64,000 nt of DNA from Apoderus coryli (Eukaryota > Arthropoda > Insecta > Coleoptera > Attelabidae): assembly GCA_911728435.2 (NCBI GenBank), contig OU452205.1, positions 13,770,260-13,834,259 of the forward strand, read 5' to 3'. A program made the position numbers and the translations under genes. Under the pieces are notes generated by a model, which saw nothing but the letters and a program-made list of their open reading frames with translations, was not told the origin of the DNA and did not search any database. The stretch's first letter is position 1. Each line of letters begins with the position of its first letter. Positions 12,275 to 22,504 of the stretch are shown here, piece after piece.

Positions 12275-13424
12275 ATGGGTGGATATAAACTCCTCGTATG
12301 GGCGTTTTCATCACTACGCAACACTTAAAGAATAAAAAATTAATAATAATGGCACTTTAATAATAAGAATAAACTTTCTAGATGTTAATTTACTCTCGTA
12401 ATATTAGAATAAAAAATAAGTTTAAAAATTCGCCACGTCAGGAAAGGTTAATAGTTGGTCTGTCCGATATTTAAAATAAATTTTACAAAAATAAAGGAAC
12501 TGTTTTAAAATAATAAGTAAAAAGAAATCCTACTGCATAATAAAAATTGTTTTATAAAATTAAACGTATTTAATTTCTTGGGCAAACAATGAATAAAGGA
12601 ATAAAGAAATGTTGTGTCCAAGATATTTTTGGTAACAAGAGTGATCCTAATCCAGTTTTTTCACAATTTTTAGAAACAAATGAAGCTCTAATGCAGTAAG
12701 GATTAATGCTTATAAATTATAATATTTTTTTTCAATCAAAAATATTGTAATAATTTATTTTTTTATATTTAGTATTTTACAGTATTTTTTTTATCTAACA
12801 TTAACTATTATTTTATTTGTTTATTTTAATTTATTTTTGTCAGCAATAGTTTTTTACAAAATAAAGTTAATAATTTCATTAAAATTTTATACCAATCACT
12901 TTTTATAATTAAAAGGAAATTAAAAACCAGTGTTAATGTATTTTATTTGCGTATCTCAGATTACTGGCTGTATAAAGGAAAAAAAAATTCATGCTGCAAA
13001 GTCGTACCATCGCCATCCCTCTTTACTTATAAGGTAACACGTTTTGAATTTGGAAAATATTCGTCATTTTGCCGTTTTGAGTTGACAATCATCAAATGTT
13101 GAAGGTAGTTCAAGAACATCTTAAGAAAAACTATCATGACAGATTCAGGTTACAGGGTAGTATAATCTACTAGTAAAAATACGCAATTTTCTCAAATGGA
13201 ACACCCTATATATTATCAAACTTTCTAAAAGACAATCAATTTAAGGTTTCTGAAATAAAAAGACGTTTCTAGAAAAAATTGATTATTTTGTTATGTTGTG
13301 ATGAGAAATTCATATGTCATGTGTCAACTTACCCGAGAATAGCCACAGAGTTGGGACTGGTTTTCATTGCGCATGCGCGGAAATAGGAGTATATGGTAAC
13401 TGTCAATTACCACCATGTTACAAT
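12275..13424. other. RCC2 3' flank
   Basis: Directly after the RCC2 stop there are several AATAAA-type signals (for example near 12328, 12368 and 12409), so the transcript probably ends within a few hundred bases. The remainder is AT-rich with no gene seen. A CACCCTATA motif near 13205 resembles a degraded mariner end. Confidence 0.4.
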
Positions 13425-14162
13425 AGGGTTATTCTTTCGTACTGAACTAAGTGAACAATCTGAAAATTGTCAGTTCATTCACGATTGTGCGTATTCTTTC
13501 GACTTCGGTCATTTCTACCAAACTGATTAAAATACCTACCCCCCTTGCCCCTTACTGATCAACCTCTGGGTACCGGTTAGTTCGTTCAGTTCACAGTTAA
13601 CCTCTAAAAGTATTGAATATTGAGAGATAATAATTGGAATATGGGCCGGGAGATGCCCACATGTGCAAGCGCGCATCGACGTGATTATGATACCGCAGTA
13701 TCTGGTCGCGTGGATGGTGGTTGGATGGGTGGACGGCGCTCCCGGTCGAGTCGGTAGATTTGCCTATGCCAAGTAGTTATTGACTATATAGTAGTGGGTG
13801 ATGGCATCTGGCGGTCGAGGACCGTGGTTCGGATTCCACGCTAAACTGTAGGTCCAAGAATTACAAAGATGGCTGTATTACCTAAAAAGGTAGAGGCCAA
13901 AACAAACAACAACAATTGGAATATGATTTCGAATAAACCAATAAATTGTAAAAGTTTAAAACATGGATAATAATGTCATGGAAGAAATAATTTTCCAGTT
14001 TTCAGAGCAGATTTGGTTGTTTTCACAAGTTTTCGAGGTTAAGTGAAAGACAATCACAAAAAAGATGATCTTTCGGTTTCGTGAAATATTCAGTTCAGTA
14101 TAATCACATTCAGTTTAATCACATTCACTTGTTCAGATCAATCACTACGAAAGAATAACCCT
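13425..14162. mobile_element. MITE with AGGGTTATTCTTTCGTA ends, carrying a SINE
   Basis: The terminal inverted repeat AGGGTTATTCTTTCGTA is at the left end and its reverse complement at the right end. A second copy of the same element is at 33695-34151 (457 bp). When the SINE and one copy of its 12-base target duplication are removed, this copy is 456 bp, which agrees with the uninterrupted copy. Confidence 0.85.
13644..13913 (+). mobile_element. tRNA-type SINE, (AAC)n tail
   Basis: This 270 bp insertion is flanked by a perfect 12-base duplication, AATTGGAATATG, at 13632-13643 and 13914-13925. It contains a pol III B-box-like GGTTCGGATTCC at about 13826-13837 and ends in an AAC-rich tail. No open frame is present. 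A second, degraded copy lies on the other strand near 30545-30775. LINE-driven insertion is inferred from the target duplication and tail. Confidence 0.85.
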
Positions 14163-14576
14163 AATGTAATATATTTATTATATCGATTAGTATTGACGAG
14201 TATTGATTTATTTGAGTAGTGTTAAATTAATTCTGTGTTTTGTTATAATTTGAATTGAAAACATTACTTAAATATGCCTCGATACCTATACGTGTGCATT
14301 TCCGCTGTTCTCCAAAAATAGGTGGAGGTCTCGCGTTGTTTTCTTTCCCAAAAGAACAGGATAATTTAAGTATATTTTGCAAAATGCATTGTTTACATTC
14401 AACTTTTGTTAAATATGTATAATTCTGCTTCGCCTAATAATAAACTCATTGCTAGCACATACCTATATTAATAATATCTTGGATACTTATCTCTAGTTAT
14501 TTAGTGAAAAATAAAGTAATTTAGTTTAAAAACAAAAACTAGTAATACCTAATCCCCATATATGTAGAGCAATAGG
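14163..14576. other. intergenic, nothing recognised
   Basis: AT-rich spacer between two MITEs. I see no ORF with a domain, no RNA gene and no clear regulatory element. Confidence 0.4.
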
Positions 14577-15216
14577 TATATCGCTCAAAATCGTATGCGA
14601 AACGAAAAGAGGGAGATAGAGAAACTGCCATTTTGGTGTAGGTTTGTTGCCAAGTTCTTTCATTGTCGTCTAATTTTTATACTATGTTCAAAAAACACTT
14701 AATATTAGTATATGGTGATGTAAAAATATTAGAATAATCTAACATGTTTCTAGGTATATCATGTATTGTATAATATCAGCATAAACTCTACGTATAATAT
14801 AATAACACAGCTTATAAGTTATTGTGATAATAATATAAAATATAGGATTATAATCTATGGATGTAACCTGGTATCTGATATATAAATGTCAAATTTTATG
14901 TGGAAAAAACTAATGTTGCCTCATTTGAGATATAACAAAAATATATTTAGTATTAAAATTACATATAATTTGCCAGTGATAAAACCAACAAATTTATCAT
15001 ATATCTTTCATAATGATATAGAAAAATGTTAGTTTATTCTAATATTTTTACACCACCATAATATATTAATTTTATGTGTCCTTTGAACATCATATAGTAT
15101 AAAAATTAGAAGGCAATGAAATAACTTGGTAACAAAACCACATCAAAATGGCGTTTTCTCTAACTCCTCATATTCCGTTGCGCAATCGGTGACGCATACG
15201 GTTTTGAGCGATATAG
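14577..15216. mobile_element. ~640 bp palindromic MITE
   Basis: The two halves are inverted copies over almost their whole length. The left end reads TATATCGCTCAAAATCGTATGCG, which is mirrored at the right end. Interior landmarks AGAGAAA..GCCATTTTG and TTCATTG.C.TCTAATTTTTA occur in both arms. A diverged copy, interrupted by a mariner fragment, lies at about 25730-27005. No coding sequence is present. Confidence 0.75.
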
Positions 15217-15439
15217 TCCTCTAATATAATGATTATTGGTTTAATGCCATTTTAATACATTGACCTTAGACAAGCAAAGAGAGTGGACCCGTAACTGTGC
15301 CGGTCGTTGTGTTACCACCTAGCACATATCCCTTAGATTCAGAGGCGTAACATACATAACTTATGTGATATATTTTTGAAATTTTAGTTCATTTTGATGA
15401 TTAATAGTTTTAACAAAAAAAGATATGGGCATGTGGATA

Positions 15440-15745
15440 TATTAATAATAATAATAACAATTCTTTATTTCAAATAAATGTACCTATATATCCACAATCA
15501 CACGAGCATACAAATAAATGAAACGACGTCAAAAAAGAGCAAAACAAAAAAAAATGATACTCCTAACTACATATCAAAATAATCCGCCAATTGATATGGT
15601 TCTAGTTCCACTAGTAATTTCCTAACTTTATTCTTAAATATCTTCAATCCATTTATTTCTTTGATACTTATTGGTAGTTTGTTCACAAATCTAATTATCA
15701 TATTATATAATGATGATTTTTCGGTTAGTGATAATCTGTGAGCTG
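15440..15745 (-). mobile_element. LINE 3' end fragment
   Basis: On the minus strand the frame reads LTEKSSLYNMIIRFVNKLP, then VRKLLVELEPYQL, a typical C-terminus of Jockey/CR1-like pol proteins, followed by a (TTA)n tail (plus-strand AATAATAATAATAA near 15441). It resembles the 3' end of the LINE at the right edge of the window. Confidence 0.6.
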
Positions 15746-16937
15746 GATATGCAATATAGATATGCTATATATATAATTTAATTGATAAATGAAACAACAT
15801 ATGTTAATACATTGTATTTATTGAACAATCCAAACATAAAATTAACAATATAGGTACTGCAGTAGACACAACACCAATACATAACGTTTTTATTGTCCTT
15901 TAAATAGAACGAGTTTTGGTAATTAATTTCGAGAATGGGATCTAATTTGAGACTGTAGTTTTGTTATGAAATATACACGAATATTAAGATATTTGAAACA
16001 AATAGATTTTATTAAAAAGTATATTGTGATTTGCTGGGCTATCTAGTGCATGTTCTAAATATTGAAATAATTAAAAAGCTAAAGTGACATTATTTTATTC
16101 AATTTTAACGTAAAAATGTAGCAAAATGTGTAAAAGAAAAATTTTTTGAAAAATAAAATGTCTTCGCCCCTGATAAAGTAAACATCTATAGAGGTTTCTA
16201 TCAAAAAATAATGCTTTATCATGTTGATTTTAAATGAATTGTTGTATCAAACAGTTTTCATTAGGTAAACTGAAACCTGTTATACTACATACTAAAAGAT
16301 AATAGCCTAAAGATTACTTTTAATTATTAAAAACTAGAAGCGACTTGATACATCATTCTAAGTTTTACCTATGAAACGAAGTTCTGGACTCCTTTTGTTC
16401 ACTGCGACTTGGGCATCCAAAAGCCACTCAACGTACCATTTTATTAATATACAAAATAAATTTCTATTCCCAATTTTCACAAATAAAATCATCAAAAATG
16501 CACACGTAGTTTTTTGGCACATAAAAAATGGCCGCCGCATTAAAAGCGTAACACTTGCCATGCATTCCGATATACGAACGTGCGGTATCCCCTCTCTTTA
16601 CTAATCTAAGACATTGACTTATATATATATAATATGGACCGGCCATATTGTTGCATTAATCTATATCCGAGGTGTGCGACAAGGATAGAGCTAGAGTGGG
16701 TATATGGCCGGCAAGGCGCATTAACCATATTTAGTTAGTGCGCCTTGTATGGCCGGCCCATTTCTAGTATAATATGTCATTGGTTAAATAAGCATTATTA
16801 AAAATTAAAATGTCAAATGTCAGTGTTATATATGTAGTTTTGTTTTGAACGCAAACCAAATATAAATTGTGTTATTAAATAAAAGTTTATAGGGTACATC
16901 CCTATGTAGTTTAATAATGTTATTTTAATATATAATT
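15746..16937. other. upstream region of the mTERF gene
   Basis: No gene is recognised before 16938. A strong hairpin lies at about 16702-16755: GGCCGGCAAGGCGCATTAAC is mirrored by GTTAGTGCGCCTTG...GGCCGGCC. The sequence CAAGGCGCATTAAC also ends an inverted-repeat element near 32090. The mTERF promoter presumably lies in 16760-16937, but no TATA box or initiator stands out. Confidence 0.4.
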
Positions 16938-19102
16938 ATGCAAAAGAGCTATTCATTATGTTCAAAGCTGATATGCTACCAGCGTATCATATACATTCAC
17001 AGATGTCTCAATACAGCAATAAAAACTATACCAATAGGTGATACCAAATATGCAAGTAAAAATATTAGAAAAACGGAACAAGCTATTGTAACTCTTAAAA
17101 AACTACTAAGTATACACATTAAAATTGCAACAGATGTTGTGCACAACGCTCAAAAGAAAACACCATTTATATCAGATAAACAAATAAAAACTAACCATGA
17201 ATTATGTCTAAAAAACAATATTAAACAAGAGGTAATTAAGAAATATCCAGAAATATTAGTTACAGGAATGTTGTCTGAAAAGTTTGAACTGATGAAGAGG
17301 TTATTACCCTATGATTTGAATGATTCTCTTCCCTTAGCAGTATGGCACATTGATAAATTTTGTGAGTATTTTAGTATTGATGGAAACGTGATAGAAAAAA
17401 CGGCCAAACTGCTTAAAGTTAGTAGGTTCTCAGAGGCAAGTAGGTACGAAAATTGTCTAATTACTGTATTTTTATGTTTCTAGATACCAGAGGCTGTGGC
17501 TATAGAAAAAATTGCAAGAATGCCATTCATTATGCCAAAATCAGAAAATTGCATCGAAGAAAAAATAAAAATACTCAATGGTATGCAAATAGTGTTCTCT
17601 TGTTATTTGAGTAGTATTAAAATCATGTCAAAAAATAAAACAAATATATAATAACATGATGTTTTTGGCGACATCTAGTGTGAGCAGGCAATATGCCCGT
17701 TCAAACACAGTTCACAAACAATGGCCGGACAAGAAGCAACAACTCCATCATCTCTTATTGCCAACACTAGATGCATCCGATCACCCATGATGAGTGGATC
17801 AACGAATCGGTCCGTCTGGTGAAAGCATGGTAGTGTGAAACAAATTTACAACATAACATAAAGTCTTGTTTGTGTAAAAAGCAATTTATTAATAAAGCGC
17901 ATCTAGTTTTGGCAATATGATATGATGGAGTTGTTGCTTCTCGTCCGGCCATCGTTTGTGAACTGTGTTTCAACGGGCATATTGCCTGCTCACACTAGAT
18001 TTTTCTGTTTTAATGTATGTCCAGACTCAAATGTGTCTGTTTTTCAATTCAATAAAAGTTTTAGAATCGTTACTTACGTGGTTTTTCACTTTGCTAAATT
18101 TTGTGTGTACAATCATTGATTATTTAAAACTTGTGTGAACTATTTTTTATTTTTAGAATACCGTTTTTCTACTGCAGATATAGTCAAAGATCTCTGGGTG
18201 TTGAAAAATAGCCCCAGTTATATACGAAGTAGGCTAGAATTAGTTAAAAGCCAGAAAATTGATGAATTGAAGACATGGATGATAAGATGTAAATTTAGTG
18301 TGCTGGATAGGTCAGATGTTTTTCTACATTCATTTTTCACTTACAACAAATTCAGATAATGTGGAATATGACTAGAGCCCATATTATTTAAAACCCGCAT
18401 TCATCTTTCAGGTTGTATGAGGCAGTTCATAGGTACTTATGATGTTCACAAGTTATAATACCTATAGCCTCGTACAAGTGTGGCCTGAGATGAACACGTG
18501 TTTAAGAAATACAAGTTATAGTCTGGTTGGTTATTAAGTTTTTTTTCGAGGTCTGAGAATTTTATCACAAACAAAAATTCTCGTTGCTCATAATGTATCA
18601 ATAACAAATCTAGGCCTATGAATATTCTATATTTTTTCTAGAAAAAATATTAATATCCAAATATGTAAACGTTTTGTTTGTAAAATTTAGACATATCCAA
18701 CGTCAGATGGACAACAAGGACATCCTCGGTGATAGTTCAACTATTCAGTACCTCTCCGAACGCCTTCAATGCACAGAAGACCAGGCTAGAGAGTTAGTAT
18801 GGAAATTAAAACCGCTCGGTACTAAAAATGTGACTAAAATAAAGGAAATGATCGATTTTCTGTGTTCTAACGGGTACCAACCAAGCCATATTTATAAAAC
18901 TCCGAAAATATTGTTACATAGTACTGCGACAACTCACGCAAGATTAAACGAATTACGTAAATTAGGCATTGTTTTAGAAAATTTGTCTTTACTGACCAAG
19001 AGTAAGAAACAGTTTCAGCAATATTGTGATGTGTACAAGAAAAAAGCTACTCGTGAAGTAGAATTTAAGAATAATAAAGTACGCAATAAACATATTACAT
19101 AG
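16938..19102 (+). CDS. mTERF-family mitochondrial transcription termination factor
   Basis: mTERF proteins are all-helical mitochondrial DNA-binding factors that terminate or modulate mtDNA transcription. Exons are 16938-17435, 17484-17580, 18157-18310 and 18691-19102, in total 386 codons plus TAG. The arrays of leucine/proline helical repeats are visible (LWVLKNSPSYIRSRLELVKS, ELVWKLKPLGTKNVTKIKEM, KTPKILLHSTATTHARLNEL). The N-terminus is basic and lacks acidic residues at first, as for a mitochondrial presequence. Length and C-terminal motifs fit the insect mTTF/mTERF5 group better than mTERF3 or mTERF4, but I did not align it. Intron 1 starts with GC (GAG|GCAAGT) and is 48 bases; the nearby GT alternative would hit a stop. 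Intron 2 carries a MITE. The gene converges on ATPAF2. Confidence 0.85.
17668..18000. mobile_element. MITE with GCGACATCTAGTGTGAGCAGG ends
   Basis: It is bounded by inverted repeats of over 100 bases (ATCTAGTGTGAGCAGGCAAT and its complement; CACAAACAATGGCCGG inside). It lies in mTERF intron 2. A related copy is at 37011-37293. The terminus with CATCTAGTG is shared. No coding sequence is present. Confidence 0.7.
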
Positions 19103-19440
19103 AGTAATGGTGTTTTTGTTTTTAATTATTGTTTGGGAATCTTGAACTTTCTAAGCACAATACATCTATTTTTAGGTTGGAGTTAGTCATTGTTTTTCCA
19201 CGACTAGCCCTATCTTAGTTACAGAATTTATTTTATTTACTGCAGATAACTGTAAGAGTATAAGCAGCTTTATCATATTCAACCATTACAAAGACAGGCT
19301 GGGCAGCGAAACTCAAATATATCACGTGACCAACTCAGTCTGATTCGTTTAGATGACCAATTTTACAATGAACATGTTCTATTTTGAGAATTTCTTATCT
19401 TTTTTAAATTTGCAATATCTAATAACATAAAAAATCGGTT
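19103..19440. other. spacer after mTERF gene
   Basis: Presumed mTERF 3' UTR and spacer. There is no clear AATAAA close to the stop and nothing else is recognised before the LINE fragment. Confidence 0.35.
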
Positions 19441-19443
19441 GTG

Positions 19444-20090
19444 TCACCCATGAAAACTTAGTCTTGAGTCAAATATTACTCCAAGGTTCTTCGCTTTATG
19501 CGCCCACTTTATAACCGCATTATTAATCGTAACTATGTAATCCCGAGTTATCATCTCCCCATGCCTCTCACTGCCCACACACATAGCAATCGATGTAGTA
19601 GGATTTATTTTTAAACCATTAGCCTCACACCAGTCCGAGAAAGCATCTAAGTCCCCATTAACTTTGATAAAAGCGTCATCTGCATCTGTTACATAGAAAG
19701 GCATGTAAAATTGGATGTCATCCGCATACATATGTATTTTAAGATGCCTTATGTTTGACGCGACGTCAAAACAATAAATAGAGAATAGAAGGGGTCCCAG
19801 TATGCTTCCCTGAGGCACTCCGCGCTTGACAATACCGGCGCTTGACCACTGGGATGCGCTTAGCTGCCGACGATCAAATAAATAACTCCTAAGCCATCCC
19901 AAAGAGATGGGATCAAATCCCAAGTATAGTTCATCAGAAATCCTCAAAAGAGCCGTCGCAGTGCTGTGCCTCTTTCGAAAACCCGACTGAAATGGTGGTA
20001 GAATATTATTCATATTTAAATATTCTTGTATTTGTGTGCTTATTATACGCTCAAAAATTTTGGAAATTGCAGGTAATATACTGATTGCGT
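19444..20090 (-). mobile_element. LINE RT fragment with internal deletion
   Basis: The minus strand reads ISKIFERII...FQSGFRKRHSTATALL, then GWLRSYLFDRRQ, GVPQGSILGPLLFSIY, MYADDIQFY, and NLGVIFDSRLSF. The YADD catalytic box is intact in a 189-codon frame. About 30 residues with the DFSKAFD motif are missing between SDELYLG and FDPISLGW, so the RT cannot work. The 3' part is truncated. Confidence 0.85.
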
Positions 20091-20195
20091 AACGAAACAG
20101 AATTTTAATAATATATTATTATTGTATGGTTTTTGATTATTTTCAATAAACTAACGTAACAAACTAACTACTTTATTAAAAAAAAAAAACAATAT

Positions 20196-20270
20196 TGCCA
20201 TAGCTGGGATTCGAACCCAAAACCTTCCGCATGCGAAGCGAACGCTCTATCAATTTGTTAAAGTACTCAA
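20196..20270 (-). tRNA. tRNA-Ala(CGC)-like sequence, probably a pseudogene
   Basis: On the minus strand the D-arm piece ATAGAGCG, an anticodon stem-loop TTCGC-TTCGCAT-GCGGA (anticodon CGC), and a T-arm GGGTTCGAATCCC are followed by CTATGGCA and a run of T that could end pol III transcription. The 5' acceptor strand should be GCCATAG but the upstream bases do not pair, so the cloverleaf lacks its acceptor stem. It is either a decayed tRNA gene or the head of a tRNA-derived SINE. Confidence 0.45.
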
Positions 20271-20339
20271 TTACTACATAAATATATTCTAATAAGAGTG
20301 TAGGTTGCAACTACCTAAATGGTGAAATTTTAAACGCAA

Positions 20340-20600
20340 TTTTCTCGAGAATTATGGGGGCAAATATCAAAAGGGACCTATGGCTGTAAAGCAGATAAAA
20401 AATGCTTTAAAATTATATATCACTCCCCTACTGTAATAACAGTATTTTCAAATATGAAAATTTAGCGGTAGTGTCCACCCCTATCACAGGGCTTAAGCGA
20501 TTGCAACCAAAAACTAATCGGTTCGTCCTTGGACTGTCCCAAACTCATATACCACAATTTAGCTCAATTGGTTAAAGCGTTTGGGCGCTATCGTGGAAAA
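20340..20600 (-). repeat. dispersed repeat, minus-strand copy
   Basis: Reverse-complement relative of 7325-7520, sharing CAACCAATTGAGCTAAATT-like and AGCCCTGTGATAGGGGTGG-like blocks. Confidence 0.6.
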
Positions 20601-21239
20601 ACACACATAGGCACACACAGAGAGACAGACTTCCATCTGGAAATGGTCTTAATCATGATACAATTATTTGTATCATGGGTCTTAATCGGCCCAGGGAACT
20701 TCAAAATGGTAATATCTGTCTTTATCGTACAGAAAACAGCTTTTGTAAGCATTTTGTACTCATAATAACCTATGTTTTTTAAATTCATAATTGGTGAAGC
20801 TTTTGGAGGGGTTGTGGGTGTTTTTCTCCCCAATTTCTACGCCACTGATAAAAGTACGGTTTTAGGATACCCATTTGAACCGCCAATGTTTTCTACACAA
20901 AAAAGGTACTCTTGGTCATAAGCTCTAAAGTTGACCGTTTTCGAGGAATATCAACTTCTTGAAAAATATCGTCAATTTTTTCAAATAAACTTCATAATTG
21001 CAAAATAAAAAAAAAAATGATAGTTGTCTTTTCAATATAATTCTCCAAGCCGTAAAAAAAGTAACGCATTTCAGCGTTTGTGTAAAAAAATAAAAATAAT
21101 AATAATAAATAATTTTTTTCATCAACTAGGCTTTAAGTTTTCAAAAAACCTCCAGTCAAAAGAACAATTAGATGTTTGTTTATTAAAAATAAAAAGTTTG
21201 TATGTGCAAAAAGTAAATTTGTATTACAAAATTAAAAAT
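20601..21239. other. spacer, nothing recognised
   Basis: Short open frames here carry no domain I recognise. The sequence is AT-rich with A and T runs. Confidence 0.35.
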
Positions 21240-22050
21240 GAATAATTACACAAACGCTGAAATGTGCGAAATGCATCATCTGTACGGAATGGCGAGCGGT
21301 AATTCTGCAGAAGCAAGCCGGTTGTATCAAGAAAGACATCTTGATCGCCAAGTATCACACCATAACTTCTTTCAACGCATTCACCAACGACTATGAGAAA
21401 ATGAAAGTATTAAAAAGAATACTGCTGATAATGGGCGGCCTATGGAAGTTACAATTCCCCCACAAGAGGCTGTCTTCAAGGAAGTTAAAGAAAATCCGAC
21501 CACAACAGAAAAATTGCTCACAACTGAAACCAACCTCACTCGATGGTTTATAGAATTTTGAAAAGACAACTTTTGTATCCCTACCATATCCAGAGTACAA
21601 TCCTTATTGCCAAGAGATTTTTCGCTAAGATTGGCTTTTTGTAGAGGGATGCAAGGCAAAATAGGTCAAAATCCTCAGATTGGAGTCGAAGTTCTGTTTA
21701 CCGATAAAGCATCTTTCTTTAGATATGGTATTTTCACAATAACCACATATAAGCTGAAAAAAATAATCAGCAACAATTTCGTCGGTGATGATTTGATAGG
21801 TCCACATTTTTTACCCAACAGATTAAACGGTGCAGATTATCGACAATTTCTAGAAGAAGTACTGCCGGAACTGCTGGAAGATGTACCGCTTCAAGTAAGA
21901 CAAAACATGTACTTTATGCATAATGGAACTCCGGCCCACTTTAGTTTGGTTGCTCATCAATACTTGGACGACGAATACCAAGACCGTAGGATCGGTCAAG
22001 GAGGTCCACACCCTTGGCCCACGCGATCTCCTGAACTCAATTGTAAATAA
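21240..22050 (+). pseudogene. mariner transposase remnant
   Basis: Plus-strand pieces in several frames match a mariner transposase: a N-terminal helix-turn-helix part (NAEMCEMHHLYGMASGNSAE), LAFCRGM, LFTDKASF with first D, GPHFLPNRLNGADYRQFLEE, and FMHNGTPAHFSLVAHQYLDD. The second catalytic D has become N (MHNG) and the SPDLxPLD block reads SPELNCK then stop. Frameshifts and missing residues show it is dead. It resembles the fragment at 25837-26106 in type. Confidence 0.8.
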
Positions 22051-22099
22051 CTAAGGTTTTTTCACGTTGCATAACCTTCAGTTGTCGCCCCTTGTGCAT

Positions 22100-22200
22100 T
22101 AAACTTTTTCTAGATATAAATCTAGTTTAAAACTTTTGTAATAAATAATTATTACAAAAGTTTTAAACTACAGACGCACCAAGTAAGATTGGTGCGTGTG
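22100..22200. repeat. cluster of perfect short hairpins
   Basis: Three inverted repeats follow each other: CTAGATATAAATCTAG; a 20 bp perfect stem at 22125-22144/22149-22168 (GTTTAAAACTTTTGTAATAA) with a 4-base loop; and a 9 bp stem ACGCACCAA at 22174-22182/22189-22197. Confidence 0.8.
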
Positions 22201-22504
22201 TAGTTTAATTATACAAATTTAAAATGATCGGACTTTCGCGTGTTCAGCCTGTCTATGAAGAGACTTGGAACCATTACAACTCAAAAATATATATTTTTTT
22301 AGAATGATTGCGATAGGTCGACTCTATATCACATTATGATTAATAAAAAAATTTAAGTGTGACGGTACTGTCAGTAGAGGGAATGGTAATGTATGCATAC
22401 CCAACATCGTATAAATTTTGTGTAAATTTCTGCAATAAAAACACTCTTCATCATGCTAACTTTTAAATATATTTCCTTACTTCGAACTAAACTAACATAA
22501 TTTT

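Noticed and set aside
17922..18119. 65-codon frame in the mTERF intron
   Set aside because: It lies in a MITE arm and is explained by the inverted repeat.
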